64,000 nucleotides of DNA from Tissierella praeacuta DSM 18095 (lineage in GTDB: Bacteria; Bacillota; Clostridia; Tissierellales; Tissierellaceae): the NCBI RefSeq assembly GCF_900128955.1, contig NZ_FQTY01000011.1, positions 1 through 64,000 on the forward strand, in the 5' to 3' direction. Below, in pieces: positions 25,119 through 34,256 of this stretch (positions are counted from its first letter, which is position 1; each line of letters opens with the position of its first letter). The translations under genes were made by a program, and so were the position numbers. The notes under the pieces are model-generated. The model was given only the letters and a program-made list of their open reading frames with translations. It made no database searches and was not told where the DNA came from.

Positions 25119-26708
25119 ATGAAGAAAAAAATTATCAGTATTGCATTTGTAGCGGTGTTAGCACTGGTTTTATTTGTGGGATGTGGTAACGATAAAAGTA
25201 CACAAGATGTAAGTGGTCAAAAATCAACAGAAGCAACTAAAACTGTGGATACAAATGCAACAGATCAAGAAGAATTAATTTTCGTAGAAAGAGAGATAGC
25301 AAGTAAAATGGATCCGAATTTTTATCCAGGATCTAGTCATTACCTAGCGAATGGTGCTTCTGAAACATTATTTAAAATTCAAGCAAATGGAGAAGTAGAA
25401 CCCTTTCTAGCAAAAGGCTCTAAACAAATTGATGAAACTACATGGAAAATTGATTTAAGACCAGAAGCTAAGTTTTGGAGTGGAGAATCTATTACTGCTC
25501 AAGCTGTCATAGATTCTTTAGAAAGATCTAGGGAAACAAATGTTAGAGCGTTGCCATTTTTAGAAGGGATTAGTTTTACGCCAATAGATGATTATAGTTT
25601 TGAAGCAAAAACAGAAAGAAAGAATTTAAACTTGCCCCTATCTCTTGCTTATATGGAATTATCCATTATAAATGCATCTAAAGCCCACGATTCTATAGAG
25701 ACAATGGATATGAGCGGCATGTATAAAGTAGTTGAATTTCAACCTAAGAAAAAAATAGTTTTAGAAATAAATGAAAATTATTATGGAAAAAAACCTACTA
25801 TTAAAAGAATAATCCATGAAGAAATAATGGACAATGAAGCTAGAACTCTTGCAGCCTCTAGTGGTAGGGGTGACATAGTAAGAGGGATACCAAATGAAAG
25901 TGTTGCACAATTAAAAAAGGATGACAATCTAGTGCTGCATATGGCACCAGCTGCCAATACACAGACTATATATCTTAATCTACAAAAAGAACATTTAAAA
26001 GATGTAAAGGTGAGACAAGCCTTGGCGTGGGCCTTGGATAGAGATGAGTTGGTTGTATTGGGCTCGGAAGGATTAAGCACCCCAGTCACTACTTGGTTAG
26101 GTTCTAACCCTAAATATGCAGAGGCTAAGAATGCTGTTTATACAAAATATGATCCAGATAAAGCCAAGGATTTACTTGAGGAAGCAGGTTGGAAGTTAGG
26201 AGATGATGGAATTAGACATAAAAATGGAGAAAAACTACAATTTAAATTGAGAACTTGGGGACAAGATAAAGCCTTAGGTGAAACCATTCAAAATCAATGG
26301 TCTAGAATTGGTGTTGACACAGAGGTTATTTATGGAGACTATGCTTTAATTGAAACGGCAAGAGAAACAGGCGACTGGGATGGCTTAATTGAGGCTTGGC
26401 AAACCTATGGTGATGAGCACTCACTTTTAAGTGGTCAATTTAGCCCAACTGGAACAGCAAATTACGGAAAATATGATGATGCGGAAACAAATAAGTTATT
26501 GGAAGAGCTTTTAAATGCTAAAACCGCTGAAGAAAGGCATGAACTTGCATTAGCTATAAATGAAAGAATAGCTATGGAGGTTCCTGCTATATATATGTAC
26601 CCAAGAGTAGAAACGTCTGCTGTCAAGAAATCGTTAAAAGGATATAAAGAACACTTTAGACAATTTGAAAATGTAGTAAATTCAGATTTGGAATTTGAGG
26701 GATATTGA
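25119..26708 (+). CDS. Nik/Opp/Cnt-type extracellular solute-binding lipoprotein
   Basis: GGAGG precedes the ATG. A lipoprotein signal ends LVLFVGC, with the lipidated cysteine at about residue 22. The rest (529 residues in all) is a SBP_bac_5 fold: GASETLFKIQANGEVEPFLA, WKIDLRPEAKFWSGESITAQ, VRQALAWALDRDELVVLGS and the C-terminal APAIYMYPR-like segment. This class binds peptides, nickel or metallophore complexes (NikA, CntA). The neighbours, a metallophore-type synthase and an exporter, favour a metal-opine or similar ligand over peptides. It forms an operon with the two permeases and the fused ATPase. Confidence 0.88.
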   Translation: MKKKIISIAFVAVLALVLFVGCGNDKSTQDVSGQKSTEATKTVDTNATDQEELIFVEREIASKMDPNFYPGSSHYLANGASETLFKIQANGEVEPFLAKGSKQIDETTWKIDLRPEAKFWSGESITAQAVIDSLERSRETNVRALPFLEGISFTPIDDYSFEAKTERKNLNLPLSLAYMELSIINASKAHDSIETMDMSGMYKVVEFQPKKKIVLEINENYYGKKPTIKRIIHEEIMDNEARTLAASSGRGDIVRGIPNESVAQLKKDDNLVLHMAPAANTQTIYLNLQKEHLKDVKVRQALAWALDRDELVVLGSEGLSTPVTTWLGSNPKYAEAKNAVYTKYDPDKAKDLLEEAGWKLGDDGIRHKNGEKLQFKLRTWGQDKALGETIQNQWSRIGVDTEVIYGDYALIETARETGDWDGLIEAWQTYGDEHSLLSGQFSPTGTANYGKYDDAETNKLLEELLNAKTAEERHELALAINERIAMEVPAIYMYPRVETSAVKKSLKGYKEHFRQFENVVNSDLEFEGY

Positions 26709-27658
26709 TGTTTACAAAAATACTAAAAAAAACGATGGAGATGGTTGTGACCATCTTCATCGCTACAATTATTATATTTGTATTAATAAGATTGTCTCCA
26801 AGGGATCCTGTGAAAATAGTTATGGGAAATCCGGAAATAGCAATGACTAATACAAAAGAGTATGATATACGATATGAAAAAATGAGGGAAGAGCTTAATT
26901 TAGACAAAAGCATAGCTTTTCAATATATTTCATGGATTAAAAGGGTATTAAAATTTGACTTTGGGAAATCAATCTACACAGGCAGACCTGTTGCAGATGA
27001 AATAAAGGAGCGGATTCCTGCAACCGTATTACTTGCTATTCCTTCTATGATTCTTCAATGTATTTTAGGAATTTCCTTGGGGGTTATTTCTGCAGTTAGA
27101 CATGAAAAGTTTACGGATCAAGTCATTCGTTTTATAAGCGTATTTTTTTCATCAGTGCCGGCATTTGCACTTGGGTTAATGTTGCTTTACTATTTTGGAG
27201 TTTATCTAAAATATTATGAAGTTTCAAACGTAGCTAATGTAAGTAGACTTTGGCTTCCTGTCATTGTTTTAGGGGTAATTTCATCACCTTCTTTAATAAG
27301 GGTGGTAAGAACTAATATGTTGCAAGAATTCGGCAGAGCCTATATATCATTCGGCATTGCCCGAGGACTTAGCAAGGGAGATATATTAAAAAATGCAATA
27401 AAAAATATTGCACTTCCAATAATAACAATTTTAGCCCTTTCATTTGTTTCCCTACTAAGTGGTGCTGTAGTTATAGAGAGTATTTTTACTTGGCCAGGCA
27501 TGGGAAGGTATGCTATGGAAAGTATATTACTAAACGACTATCCAGTTACACAAGCCTACGCTTTATTTATGACTATTATGATTGTTATAATAAATTTCTT
27601 TGTTGATATAATTTATACTTATGCAAATCCGAAAGTTAAAATGGGAAGGGGGCGATAA
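26708..27658 (+). CDS. Nik/Cnt-type ABC permease B
   Basis: The ATG at 26708 overlaps the previous TGA by one base, with TGAGGG just upstream; an in-frame TTG lies one codon earlier. The product (about 316 residues) has six membrane helices and the DppB/NikB landmarks DPVKIVMGNP near the N-terminus, DFGKSIYTGRPVADEI, and the EAA loop GRAYISFGIARGLSKGDIL before IESIFTWPGMGR. It forms the channel with the next permease. Confidence 0.9.
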   Translation: MFTKILKKTMEMVVTIFIATIIIFVLIRLSPRDPVKIVMGNPEIAMTNTKEYDIRYEKMREELNLDKSIAFQYISWIKRVLKFDFGKSIYTGRPVADEIKERIPATVLLAIPSMILQCILGISLGVISAVRHEKFTDQVIRFISVFFSSVPAFALGLMLLYYFGVYLKYYEVSNVANVSRLWLPVIVLGVISSPSLIRVVRTNMLQEFGRAYISFGIARGLSKGDILKNAIKNIALPIITILALSFVSLLSGAVVIESIFTWPGMGRYAMESILLNDYPVTQAYALFMTIMIVIINFFVDIIYTYANPKVKMGRGR

Positions 27659-27659
27659 G

Positions 27660-28511
27660 ATGCAAAAAAACAAATCTCTATCACTTATTATAGGAATAAT
27701 ACTAATAACATCAATTATAGTTTTAGTTGCTTTTGCAAATGTATTTGCACCTTATGACCCCATTGAACAAGTTCCTGAAAATCGATTAATGTCTTTTAGT
27801 TCAAAGCATATATTTGGAACGGATCAATATGGAAGAGATATTTTTTCTAGGGTTTTATTTGGAGGAAGAACCACTCTAACAACCTCACTTTCTGCCTTGA
27901 TATTGACAGTAATTTTGGGGCTTTTTCTGGGAATGGTGTCAGGTTATTATGGAGGCTTAATAGATGCTTTATTGATGAGGATTGTAGACGTAATGATGGC
28001 TTTTCCTTTTATGGTATTGGCTCTAATAGTAACGTCCCTATTTGGCATTAGTTTTTTAAACCTGTTAATTACTGTTGTAGTCATTGGCTGGGTACCTTTT
28101 GCTAGGTTGACGAGAAGTATAGTTATAGACGCTAAGGAAAATACCAACGTACAGGCATCAGAAATTTTAGGAGCAAAAAGTTGGAGAATAATGATAGAAG
28201 AATTGCTACCGCAGGTTATAAGCCCAGTGATGGTTATGGCTACATTTGAGCTTGGCAAATTAATGCTTTCAATTTCAGCACTCTCCTTTTTTGGCTTAGG
28301 GGCTAAACCACCTTCTCCAGAATGGGGAAGTATGTTATCAGATGGAAAAACATTTTTCTTTCAAGCACCCTATATAATAGTTGGACCAACCTTAGCTATA
28401 ATATTATCTGTGTTATCTTTAAACCTAATTGGAGAAGGGTTAAGGGATTTAATGGATCCATATGAGATACCTAAACTGGAAGATTGTCCAAAAAGGAGAT
28501 TGTTAGGATGA
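27660..28511 (+). CDS. Nik/Cnt-type ABC permease C
   Basis: The ATG at 27660 is preferred because GGAAGGGGG is spaced correctly before it; an upstream in-frame ATG lies inside the preceding gene. The ~283-residue permease has the DppC/NikC marks FAPYDPIEQV, IFGTDQYGRDIFSRVLFGGR and ASEILGAKSWRIMIEELLP (EAA loop), and ends near PPSPEWGSML with GEGLRDLMDP. It overlaps the downstream ATPase gene. Confidence 0.9.
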   Translation: MQKNKSLSLIIGIILITSIIVLVAFANVFAPYDPIEQVPENRLMSFSSKHIFGTDQYGRDIFSRVLFGGRTTLTTSLSALILTVILGLFLGMVSGYYGGLIDALLMRIVDVMMAFPFMVLALIVTSLFGISFLNLLITVVVIGWVPFARLTRSIVIDAKENTNVQASEILGAKSWRIMIEELLPQVISPVMVMATFELGKLMLSISALSFFGLGAKPPSPEWGSMLSDGKTFFFQAPYIIVGPTLAIILSVLSLNLIGEGLRDLMDPYEIPKLEDCPKRRLLG

Positions 28512-30127
28512 AGGATATAAAATTAAGAGTTAAGAAATTAAATGTTGAATATATAAAAGATGGGAATTCATTTAAAGCGGTTTCTAATATCTCTTTTATC
28601 CTTAAAGCAGGTGAGGTCATATCAATTATAGGAGAAAGCGGTTCTGGCAAATCTAGCTTAGCTAAAGCTTTAATAGGTCTTTTACCTGTATCTGCAAAGG
28701 TAAAAGGTGAGGTGGGCTTATATCCGAATTTTCTTATTAACTTAGAAAGTGATTTAAAGGTATGGAGTAAAATCAGGGGGAGAAAGATAGCCTATATTTT
28801 TCAAGATGCTCAAGAAGCTTTAAATCCTATGATGACTATTAATGATCATTTCAAAGAAACCCTGCTAAACCATTTTAAAATGAGTGATACAGAAATATAT
28901 AAAATAAGTAAAGAGTATTTAGAATATTTAAATTTTAAAGATGCAGACAAAATATTGAAATCTTATCCCTTTGAACTCAGTGGTGGTATGTGTCAGAGAG
29001 TTTGTATAGCTCTGTGTTTAGTCTTAAAGCCGGAGATACTAATAGCTGATGAAGCTACTTCTGCCTTAGATGTGCTTAACCAAATGGAGATAATTAATTT
29101 ATTGAAAAAAATACAAAAAGATTTTAATTTATCTATTATATTTATAACTCATGATATAACTGTTGCCAGATTAATAGCTGATAGAATAATTGTAATGTAT
29201 AATGGGACTCAAGTGGAAAAAGGTACAGTTGAGGATGTGTTTAAAAAGCCTTCCTCAGACTATACTAAAAAAATTATTTATTGTAATAAATGTTTATTTA
29301 ATTTAAAAGATAAAAGGGAAGATAGGGTTTTAAATAGCTTGCCCAAACCTTTATTAGAAATAGAAGGTGTAAACAAAAGATACAAAAATAATGGTTTTAA
29401 TGCATTATCTGACATAGGGATAAAAATAAATGAAAGAGAAACTGTAGGAATTCTAGGTGAGAGTGGGTGTGGTAAATCAACTTTAGCGAAATGCATTATA
29501 GGCTTAGAAGATATAGATAGTGGGGAGATATTCTTTGATGGAGAGAGAATTGATAAATTTAGAAAAAAAGAAAGAAAACAGATATATAGAAAAATGCAAA
29601 TGATATTTCAAGATGCCCGTAATTCTTTGAATCCAAGAAGAAAAACCATAGAACTTGTAAACGAACCTAATAAATATATGAAAATTTATAATAGAGAAGA
29701 TGATAATCCAGTTCAAGATATATTAAAAGAAGTAGCTATAAACACTATTCATTTTAACAGCAGACCTCCACAATTAAGTACTGGGCAGTGTCAAAGGGTG
29801 GCTATAGCAAGAGCCCTAATGGTTAAACCCAAACTTTTAATTTGTGATGAAATAGTATCTGCTTTAGATGTTGAAAATAAATTACAAATATTGAAGTTGT
29901 TATTAAATGTTAGGGAAAATTATAATACAGCTTTAATCATGATATCTCATGACATACAATTTTTAAAATCAATTTGCGATAGGATACTTATAATGCAAGA
30001 TGGTCATATTGTTGACGAATTTAATATTTGTTGTGAAGATAATTATTGTGTGGACAAAATGAGTACAGTGAACGAATTATTATACGTGGCTAAGGAGATG
30101 GAGAGTCAATTTGTGGATAAAATTTAG
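28508..30127 (+). CDS. Fused double ATPase (NikD-NikE/CntD-CntF-like)
   Basis: The ATG at 28508 overlaps the previous stop (ATGA) after AAAAGGAG. One 539-residue chain holds two complete ATPase domains. Domain 1 (about 1-255) has GESGSGKSS, LSGGMCQR and LIADEATSALD. Domain 2 (about 280-535) has GESGCGKST, LSTGQCQR and LICDEIVSALD, and its Walker A loop is followed by the Opp/Nik-type QDARNSLNPR. Most relatives use two separate proteins; here they are fused. It powers the permeases at 26708-28511. Confidence 0.9.
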   Translation: MKDIKLRVKKLNVEYIKDGNSFKAVSNISFILKAGEVISIIGESGSGKSSLAKALIGLLPVSAKVKGEVGLYPNFLINLESDLKVWSKIRGRKIAYIFQDAQEALNPMMTINDHFKETLLNHFKMSDTEIYKISKEYLEYLNFKDADKILKSYPFELSGGMCQRVCIALCLVLKPEILIADEATSALDVLNQMEIINLLKKIQKDFNLSIIFITHDITVARLIADRIIVMYNGTQVEKGTVEDVFKKPSSDYTKKIIYCNKCLFNLKDKREDRVLNSLPKPLLEIEGVNKRYKNNGFNALSDIGIKINERETVGILGESGCGKSTLAKCIIGLEDIDSGEIFFDGERIDKFRKKERKQIYRKMQMIFQDARNSLNPRRKTIELVNEPNKYMKIYNREDDNPVQDILKEVAINTIHFNSRPPQLSTGQCQRVAIARALMVKPKLLICDEIVSALDVENKLQILKLLLNVRENYNTALIMISHDIQFLKSICDRILIMQDGHIVDEFNICCEDNYCVDKMSTVNELLYVAKEMESQFVDKI

Positions 30128-30170
30128 AAACAAATAAATAAAATCTTAACAGTATAAGGGAGGGTGTATT

Positions 30171-31292
30171 TTGGATAAGAGTATTTTAGATTTGGTGGGA
30201 ACAACTTCGTTAATTTCATTAAAGAACATTCAGGCCTATACAAAAAGAATTTTACTCAAAATGGAAAGTTTTAATCCAGCTGGTAGTGTAAAAGATAGAT
30301 CAGCGAAGTATATTATTGAAGAAGCAGAAAAAAGAGGTTTGCTAAAACCAGGAGGTACGATTATTGAGTCTTCTAGCGGTAACTTTGGTATAGCATTAGC
30401 TATGATAGGCGCTGCAAAAGGCTATAACATCAAAATTTTAGTAGATCCAAAAACAACAGAGTCCAACAAAGCATTATTAAAGGGGTATGGAGCTGAAGTG
30501 ATTGTAGTTACTGAAAAAGATGATTGTGGCAGTTACCACAAGACTCGAATAGCACTTGCTAATAAGATGGCATCTGAAATAGATAATTCATTTAGGCCAG
30601 ATCAGTGTTTTAGCCTATTAAACAGTCAAGCACATTATGAACAAACTGCTAAGGAATTATTAGAACAATGTGATGACAATATAGGGGCTATAGTAGTTGC
30701 AGTAAGCACTGGTGGACAAATAGGTGGTATATCAAAGTACTTTAAAGAGAATAGACCAGATATAAAAATAATAGGTGTTGATGCAATAGGATCTATAATA
30801 TTCGGTGGAGAAGCTAAATCATATTTAACGCCAGGTGTTGGGCTTGGCTGGACTCCTGTCAACTTGAATATAGATTTAGTAGATGAAGGATATTTAATTG
30901 AAGATGAATTAGCATTTATAGCCGCAAGAGTTTTAGCGAAACATGAAGGAATAATGATAGGGCCATCTTCAGGTGCTGTTTTTTTAACTTCAATGCATAT
31001 TGCAGATATCTTACCAAAAGATAAGATTGTCATTTCTATGGTGGCTGATAGAGGCGATAGATATGTAGATACATTATTTAATGAAAAATGGCTTGGAGAA
31101 GTTGGTTTTTCTATTGATACCAATATTAATTTTCTAATTGACAAAGCTAAAAGGTTAAAACCAAAACATACAAATGCTAACAAAAGTTTTTTTTATAATA
31201 ATGAAATTGAAAAGGAGTTATCTATTCCAAAGAGCACTAAAGATATAAATGAAGAAATTATGAAACAAAATAAAGTTAGATTTGGTGAATAA
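30171..31292 (+). CDS. SbnA-like PLP-dependent synthase
   Basis: GGGAGGG precedes a TTG start. The 373-residue protein is a fold-type II PLP enzyme. NPAGSVKDRSA places the PLP lysine at about residue 41, SSGNFG (68-73) holds the phosphate, VSTGGQIGG and GPSSGAVFLT follow. The SSGNFG form and EAEKRGLLKPGG look like SbnA, which joins O-phosphoserine and glutamate into N-(1-amino-1-carboxy-2-ethyl)glutamate in staphyloferrin B synthesis, rather than cysteine synthase (SGNTG). It has a ~60-residue C-terminal extension. The next gene starts at its stop. A metallophore-building role is the best reading; cysteine or diaminopropionate synthesis are alternatives. Confidence 0.8.
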   Translation: MDKSILDLVGTTSLISLKNIQAYTKRILLKMESFNPAGSVKDRSAKYIIEEAEKRGLLKPGGTIIESSSGNFGIALAMIGAAKGYNIKILVDPKTTESNKALLKGYGAEVIVVTEKDDCGSYHKTRIALANKMASEIDNSFRPDQCFSLLNSQAHYEQTAKELLEQCDDNIGAIVVAVSTGGQIGGISKYFKENRPDIKIIGVDAIGSIIFGGEAKSYLTPGVGLGWTPVNLNIDLVDEGYLIEDELAFIAARVLAKHEGIMIGPSSGAVFLTSMHIADILPKDKIVISMVADRGDRYVDTLFNEKWLGEVGFSIDTNINFLIDKAKRLKPKHTNANKSFFYNNEIEKELSIPKSTKDINEEIMKQNKVRFGE

Positions 31293-31293
31293 A

Positions 31294-32427
31294 ATGAGAA
31301 TAAAGACATTTCAATCCTTATCTATTAAGGAAACATTAAGGGACAATGTTATAACAAAATACCATAATGAATTGCTAGATAGTGAAATTTATTTTAAAAA
31401 TAGGAAAAGAAACTTCAATATTAAAGACATATTAAACCAATATTCAAAATTTATTATTGAAGATATTTTGGTAAAAAATTATAAACCTTGTTTATATATA
31501 CATGAGGAGAGTAATACAGAGTATACCATTAGGTCAATATTGACTTGTGTTGATATTTTAGATAGCTTAAAAGAAAAAGTTATAAAACATGAACAAATAT
31601 ACAAAGAGAAAATAGAAAATATGTGTAGTTGTTTTACTGAGTGTCCAGTGCAGTCTGAGCCTATAATGTTGTTTTATACTGAAAGTCATGAATTTATTGA
31701 TAATCTTATAGATGAAGTAATAGAGAAACAGAAAGAAACTTACAGTTTTGTATCAATTAATAATAAGAAACACAGATATTGGAGAATTGAAAATAATGAT
31801 ACTATAAATAAATTTATTGAAATTTTTAATAAGATTGGTAGTCTATATGTTGCAGATGGACATCATAGGTTGTGTTCATTGGAAAACTTATATAATATGA
31901 CTGACAATATTGATATTCAAACTAATTTCAATAAAGTATTTGCTAATATTGTTTCAGCTAGTCAAATTAAAACCATTAGATTTTCAAGAGAATGGAAAAT
32001 AAGAGCTACTGATAATATAAACAAGCAAAAAGAAAGTTTCCTTGAGGCCTTGAATAAATATTTCTACGTTTATAGTGATTTCAATAATGAGTATGATTCA
32101 GATGAGAATACGATTATGAAATTCTGTGATGAGATATTTTATTTAAAAAGAAACAAATCAAACATGAGAGAAGTAAATGGATGTTCGGCAGAGATATTTC
32201 AAAAATATATAGAACCTTTAATGAATAGTTGTTTTGATTGTTGTAGAGAAATTGAGCCATCAATAAATAATGATATAGAAAATGATAATTTAAATAGAAT
32301 AACTTTTAATTTTTCGTCACCAAGTATTGATGAAATTATTCTATTGTGTAAAAAAGGATATAAATTTCCTAGAAAAACAACTTTCTTTTATCCTAAAATA
32401 GAAGATGGAGTGATTTTTTGTGTATAA
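31294..32427 (+). CDS. DUF1015 protein, ParB/SerK-like; probable phosphoserine-forming partner
   Basis: The ATG at 31294 follows the previous stop by one base; a TTG at 31282 is possible. The 377-residue protein has DUF1015 marks: VIKHE (about 96-100), LYVADGHHRLCSLE (residues 184-197) and the end GYKFPRKTTFFYPKIEDGVI. The ADGHHR motif is shared with ParB/sulfiredoxin-fold serine kinases of the SerK/SbnI kind. SbnI makes O-phosphoserine for SbnA in Staphylococcus (known). By analogy this protein would supply phosphoserine to the adjacent SbnA-like synthase (inference). It is diverged from ordinary DUF1015 proteins, with many cysteines. Confidence 0.7.
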   Translation: MRIKTFQSLSIKETLRDNVITKYHNELLDSEIYFKNRKRNFNIKDILNQYSKFIIEDILVKNYKPCLYIHEESNTEYTIRSILTCVDILDSLKEKVIKHEQIYKEKIENMCSCFTECPVQSEPIMLFYTESHEFIDNLIDEVIEKQKETYSFVSINNKKHRYWRIENNDTINKFIEIFNKIGSLYVADGHHRLCSLENLYNMTDNIDIQTNFNKVFANIVSASQIKTIRFSREWKIRATDNINKQKESFLEALNKYFYVYSDFNNEYDSDENTIMKFCDEIFYLKRNKSNMREVNGCSAEIFQKYIEPLMNSCFDCCREIEPSINNDIENDNLNRITFNFSSPSIDEIILLCKKGYKFPRKTTFFYPKIEDGVIFCV

Positions 32428-32453
32428 AATAATCAATTACAGGAGGAAAAATA

Positions 32454-33806
32454 ATGGAATCAACTATAAAAGAATATGACTTAACTAAGGGTATTATTTG
32501 GAAAACTTTGATAAAGTTTGCTATGCCCATTTTTTTGGGAACTCTTTTTCAAGCCTTATACTCAATGGCAGATGCAATTATTCTTGGAAGATTTGCTGGA
32601 AAAGGTGCTTTGGCAGCAATAGATTCAGTGCATACTTTAATAAATATGCCGGTTAATTTTTTTGTAGGTCTTTCATCTGGTGCTACAATTGTTATTTCTC
32701 AATATTATGGAGCAAAAAAATTTAAAAAGGTTTCTGAAGCTAGTCATAATGCTGTAACCTTTGCATTTTTAGGAGGATTATTGTTATCAATTATTGCCAT
32801 TGTATTAGCTCCTTTCTTTACTCAAGTCATAGGAGTTCCCAATGAAATAATGCATGATGCTAAGAGATATCTTATTATTTATTATGCAGGGATGTCTATA
32901 TCGATGCTATATAATATTGGGGCAGGAATATTAAGAGCTATAGGAAATTCAAAAACTCCTTTTTATTTTTTGATTACAGCCAATATAGTAAATATAGCTT
33001 TAGATTTGATTTTTGTAGTTATGTTTAAAATGGGTGCTGTAGGTGCAGCTATTGCTACAGTTATATCTCAAGCTGTAAGCGCAATTTTGGTAATTTTAAG
33101 ATTAACTAAGACAAAATCACCTTGTAAAATATATATAAAAAAACTTAAGTTGTACAAAGAACATATGCTGGAAATTGTTAAATTAGGATTACCTATTGGA
33201 TTACAAGCAACACTATTTCCAATTTCTAATACTATTGTTCAAGCAAGTATAAATAATTTTGGAGTTAATAGTATAGCAGCCTGGGCTATATGTGGGAAAA
33301 TAGACTTTTTAATATGGTATGTATCGGAAGCTTTTGCTACAGCTGTATCTACTTTTGTTGCACAAAATTATGGAGCCAAAAAATTTAAACGTGCAAAAAA
33401 AGGAATTCGTGTTGGTATAATAATACCAGCAATTATACTTATAGTTATTAGTTCTACTTTATATATGGGAAGCAGAATCTTTGCTGGAATTTTAGTTAAG
33501 GATGGGGAAGTTATTGAGCTTACTTCTCAAATTATACAATTTCTTGCACCCTTATATGTATTTTATGTATTTTGTGAAGTTTTCCCTGGAGCAATACGAG
33601 GTACGGGAGAAAGTTTTAAACCAATGCTTATTACTCTTTTAGGAATTTGTGCATCTCGAATTATATGGATATTCTTTGCAGTTCCTTTACGTCCAAGCCT
33701 ATTTATGGTCTTAGCTTGCTATCCTATGTCATGGATATTAACTGCAATAATATTTGCAATATTTTATATTACAAACATCTCAAAGAAATTGCAACCACTG
33801 GTGTAA
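32454..33806 (+). CDS. MATE-family efflux transporter
   Basis: AGGAGGAAA precedes the ATG. The 450-residue protein has twelve membrane helices in two MatE repeats (FAMPIFLGTLFQALYSMADA and FVGLSSGATIVISQYYGAKK in the first, LGLPIGLQATLFPISNT and AVSTFVAQNYGAKK in the second). MATE proteins export organic molecules using Na+ or H+ gradients. It is the last gene of the operon with the SbnA-like synthase and DUF1015, 26 bases behind. Its most likely job is export of the product they make. Confidence 0.88.
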   Translation: MESTIKEYDLTKGIIWKTLIKFAMPIFLGTLFQALYSMADAIILGRFAGKGALAAIDSVHTLINMPVNFFVGLSSGATIVISQYYGAKKFKKVSEASHNAVTFAFLGGLLLSIIAIVLAPFFTQVIGVPNEIMHDAKRYLIIYYAGMSISMLYNIGAGILRAIGNSKTPFYFLITANIVNIALDLIFVVMFKMGAVGAAIATVISQAVSAILVILRLTKTKSPCKIYIKKLKLYKEHMLEIVKLGLPIGLQATLFPISNTIVQASINNFGVNSIAAWAICGKIDFLIWYVSEAFATAVSTFVAQNYGAKKFKRAKKGIRVGIIIPAIILIVISSTLYMGSRIFAGILVKDGEVIELTSQIIQFLAPLYVFYVFCEVFPGAIRGTGESFKPMLITLLGICASRIIWIFFAVPLRPSLFMVLACYPMSWILTAIIFAIFYITNISKKLQPLV

Positions 33807-34052
33807 CTGACAAGGTTATACTTGGATAGATTACACTGAAAAAGATTATAAAATAAATAGTTTCACTGTTATAACGAAGAATATAGATAAATTGATATAT
33901 TCTGATAAATAGATTAAGTGAATATAAAAAGTTGCATTAAAGAATTGCTATTAAACTGATTATATCAAATTAAAACATACTACAGGGATATACTAAATAA
34001 TAGTTTAATTTCTATAAAACAATATAAAAAGCGATTAAGGAAATGATATGAT
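33807..34052. other. Intergenic stretch after the metal island
   Basis: This is AT-rich, with stops in all frames and no clear terminator. A small MATE-tail shadow frame is ignored. It ends in the hairpin of the IS3 remnant. Confidence 0.4.
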
Positions 34053-34179
34053 ACCTCCAAAGTAGATTATCTGATTAATTAAAATTAAATAATCTACTTT
34101 GGAGGTGTTTTTTATGGGAAGAAAATCACAGTATAGTAAAGAAGTCAAAATTAAAGCTTGTAATGTAAGCGGTCAATAA
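34053..34179 (+). mobile_element. IS3-family OrfA start with leader hairpin (remnant)
   Basis: An 18-bp stem (ACCTCCAAAGTAGATTAT at 34053-34070 with its complement at 34089-34106) contains the ribosome site GGAGG of a short frame starting at 34114: MGRKSQYSKEVKIKAC, the usual start of IS150-type OrfA. It ends after 21 codons. Only the left tip of an IS element remains. Confidence 0.7.
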
Positions 34180-34256
34180 ACCTATGGATGAGAATAATTA
34201 ACCTAACCCGTGGGGATTTTGTCTTGTGAAAATATATAAGAAAGAAGGCAGTTTTT

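Noticed and set aside
25119-30127. Reading of the Nik/Opp-type importer as a plain oligopeptide transporter
   Set aside because: It cannot be excluded by motifs alone, but direct linkage to an SbnA-like synthase, DUF1015, DUF364 and MATE genes makes a metal-chelate importer the better explanation.
30635-31183. A 182-codon open frame on the minus strand
   Set aside because: It lies wholly inside the SbnA-like gene in the opposite direction, has no ribosome site, and its sequence is the usual low-quality shadow of an AT-rich gene.
32454-33806. MATE gene as part of a separate drug-resistance unit
   Set aside because: It follows DUF1015 by 26 bases with no terminator or promoter visible between them, so it belongs to the same operon.
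33647-33829. A 60-codon frame overlapping the MATE gene end
   Set aside because: Another-frame shadow of the MATE transporter without ribosome site.
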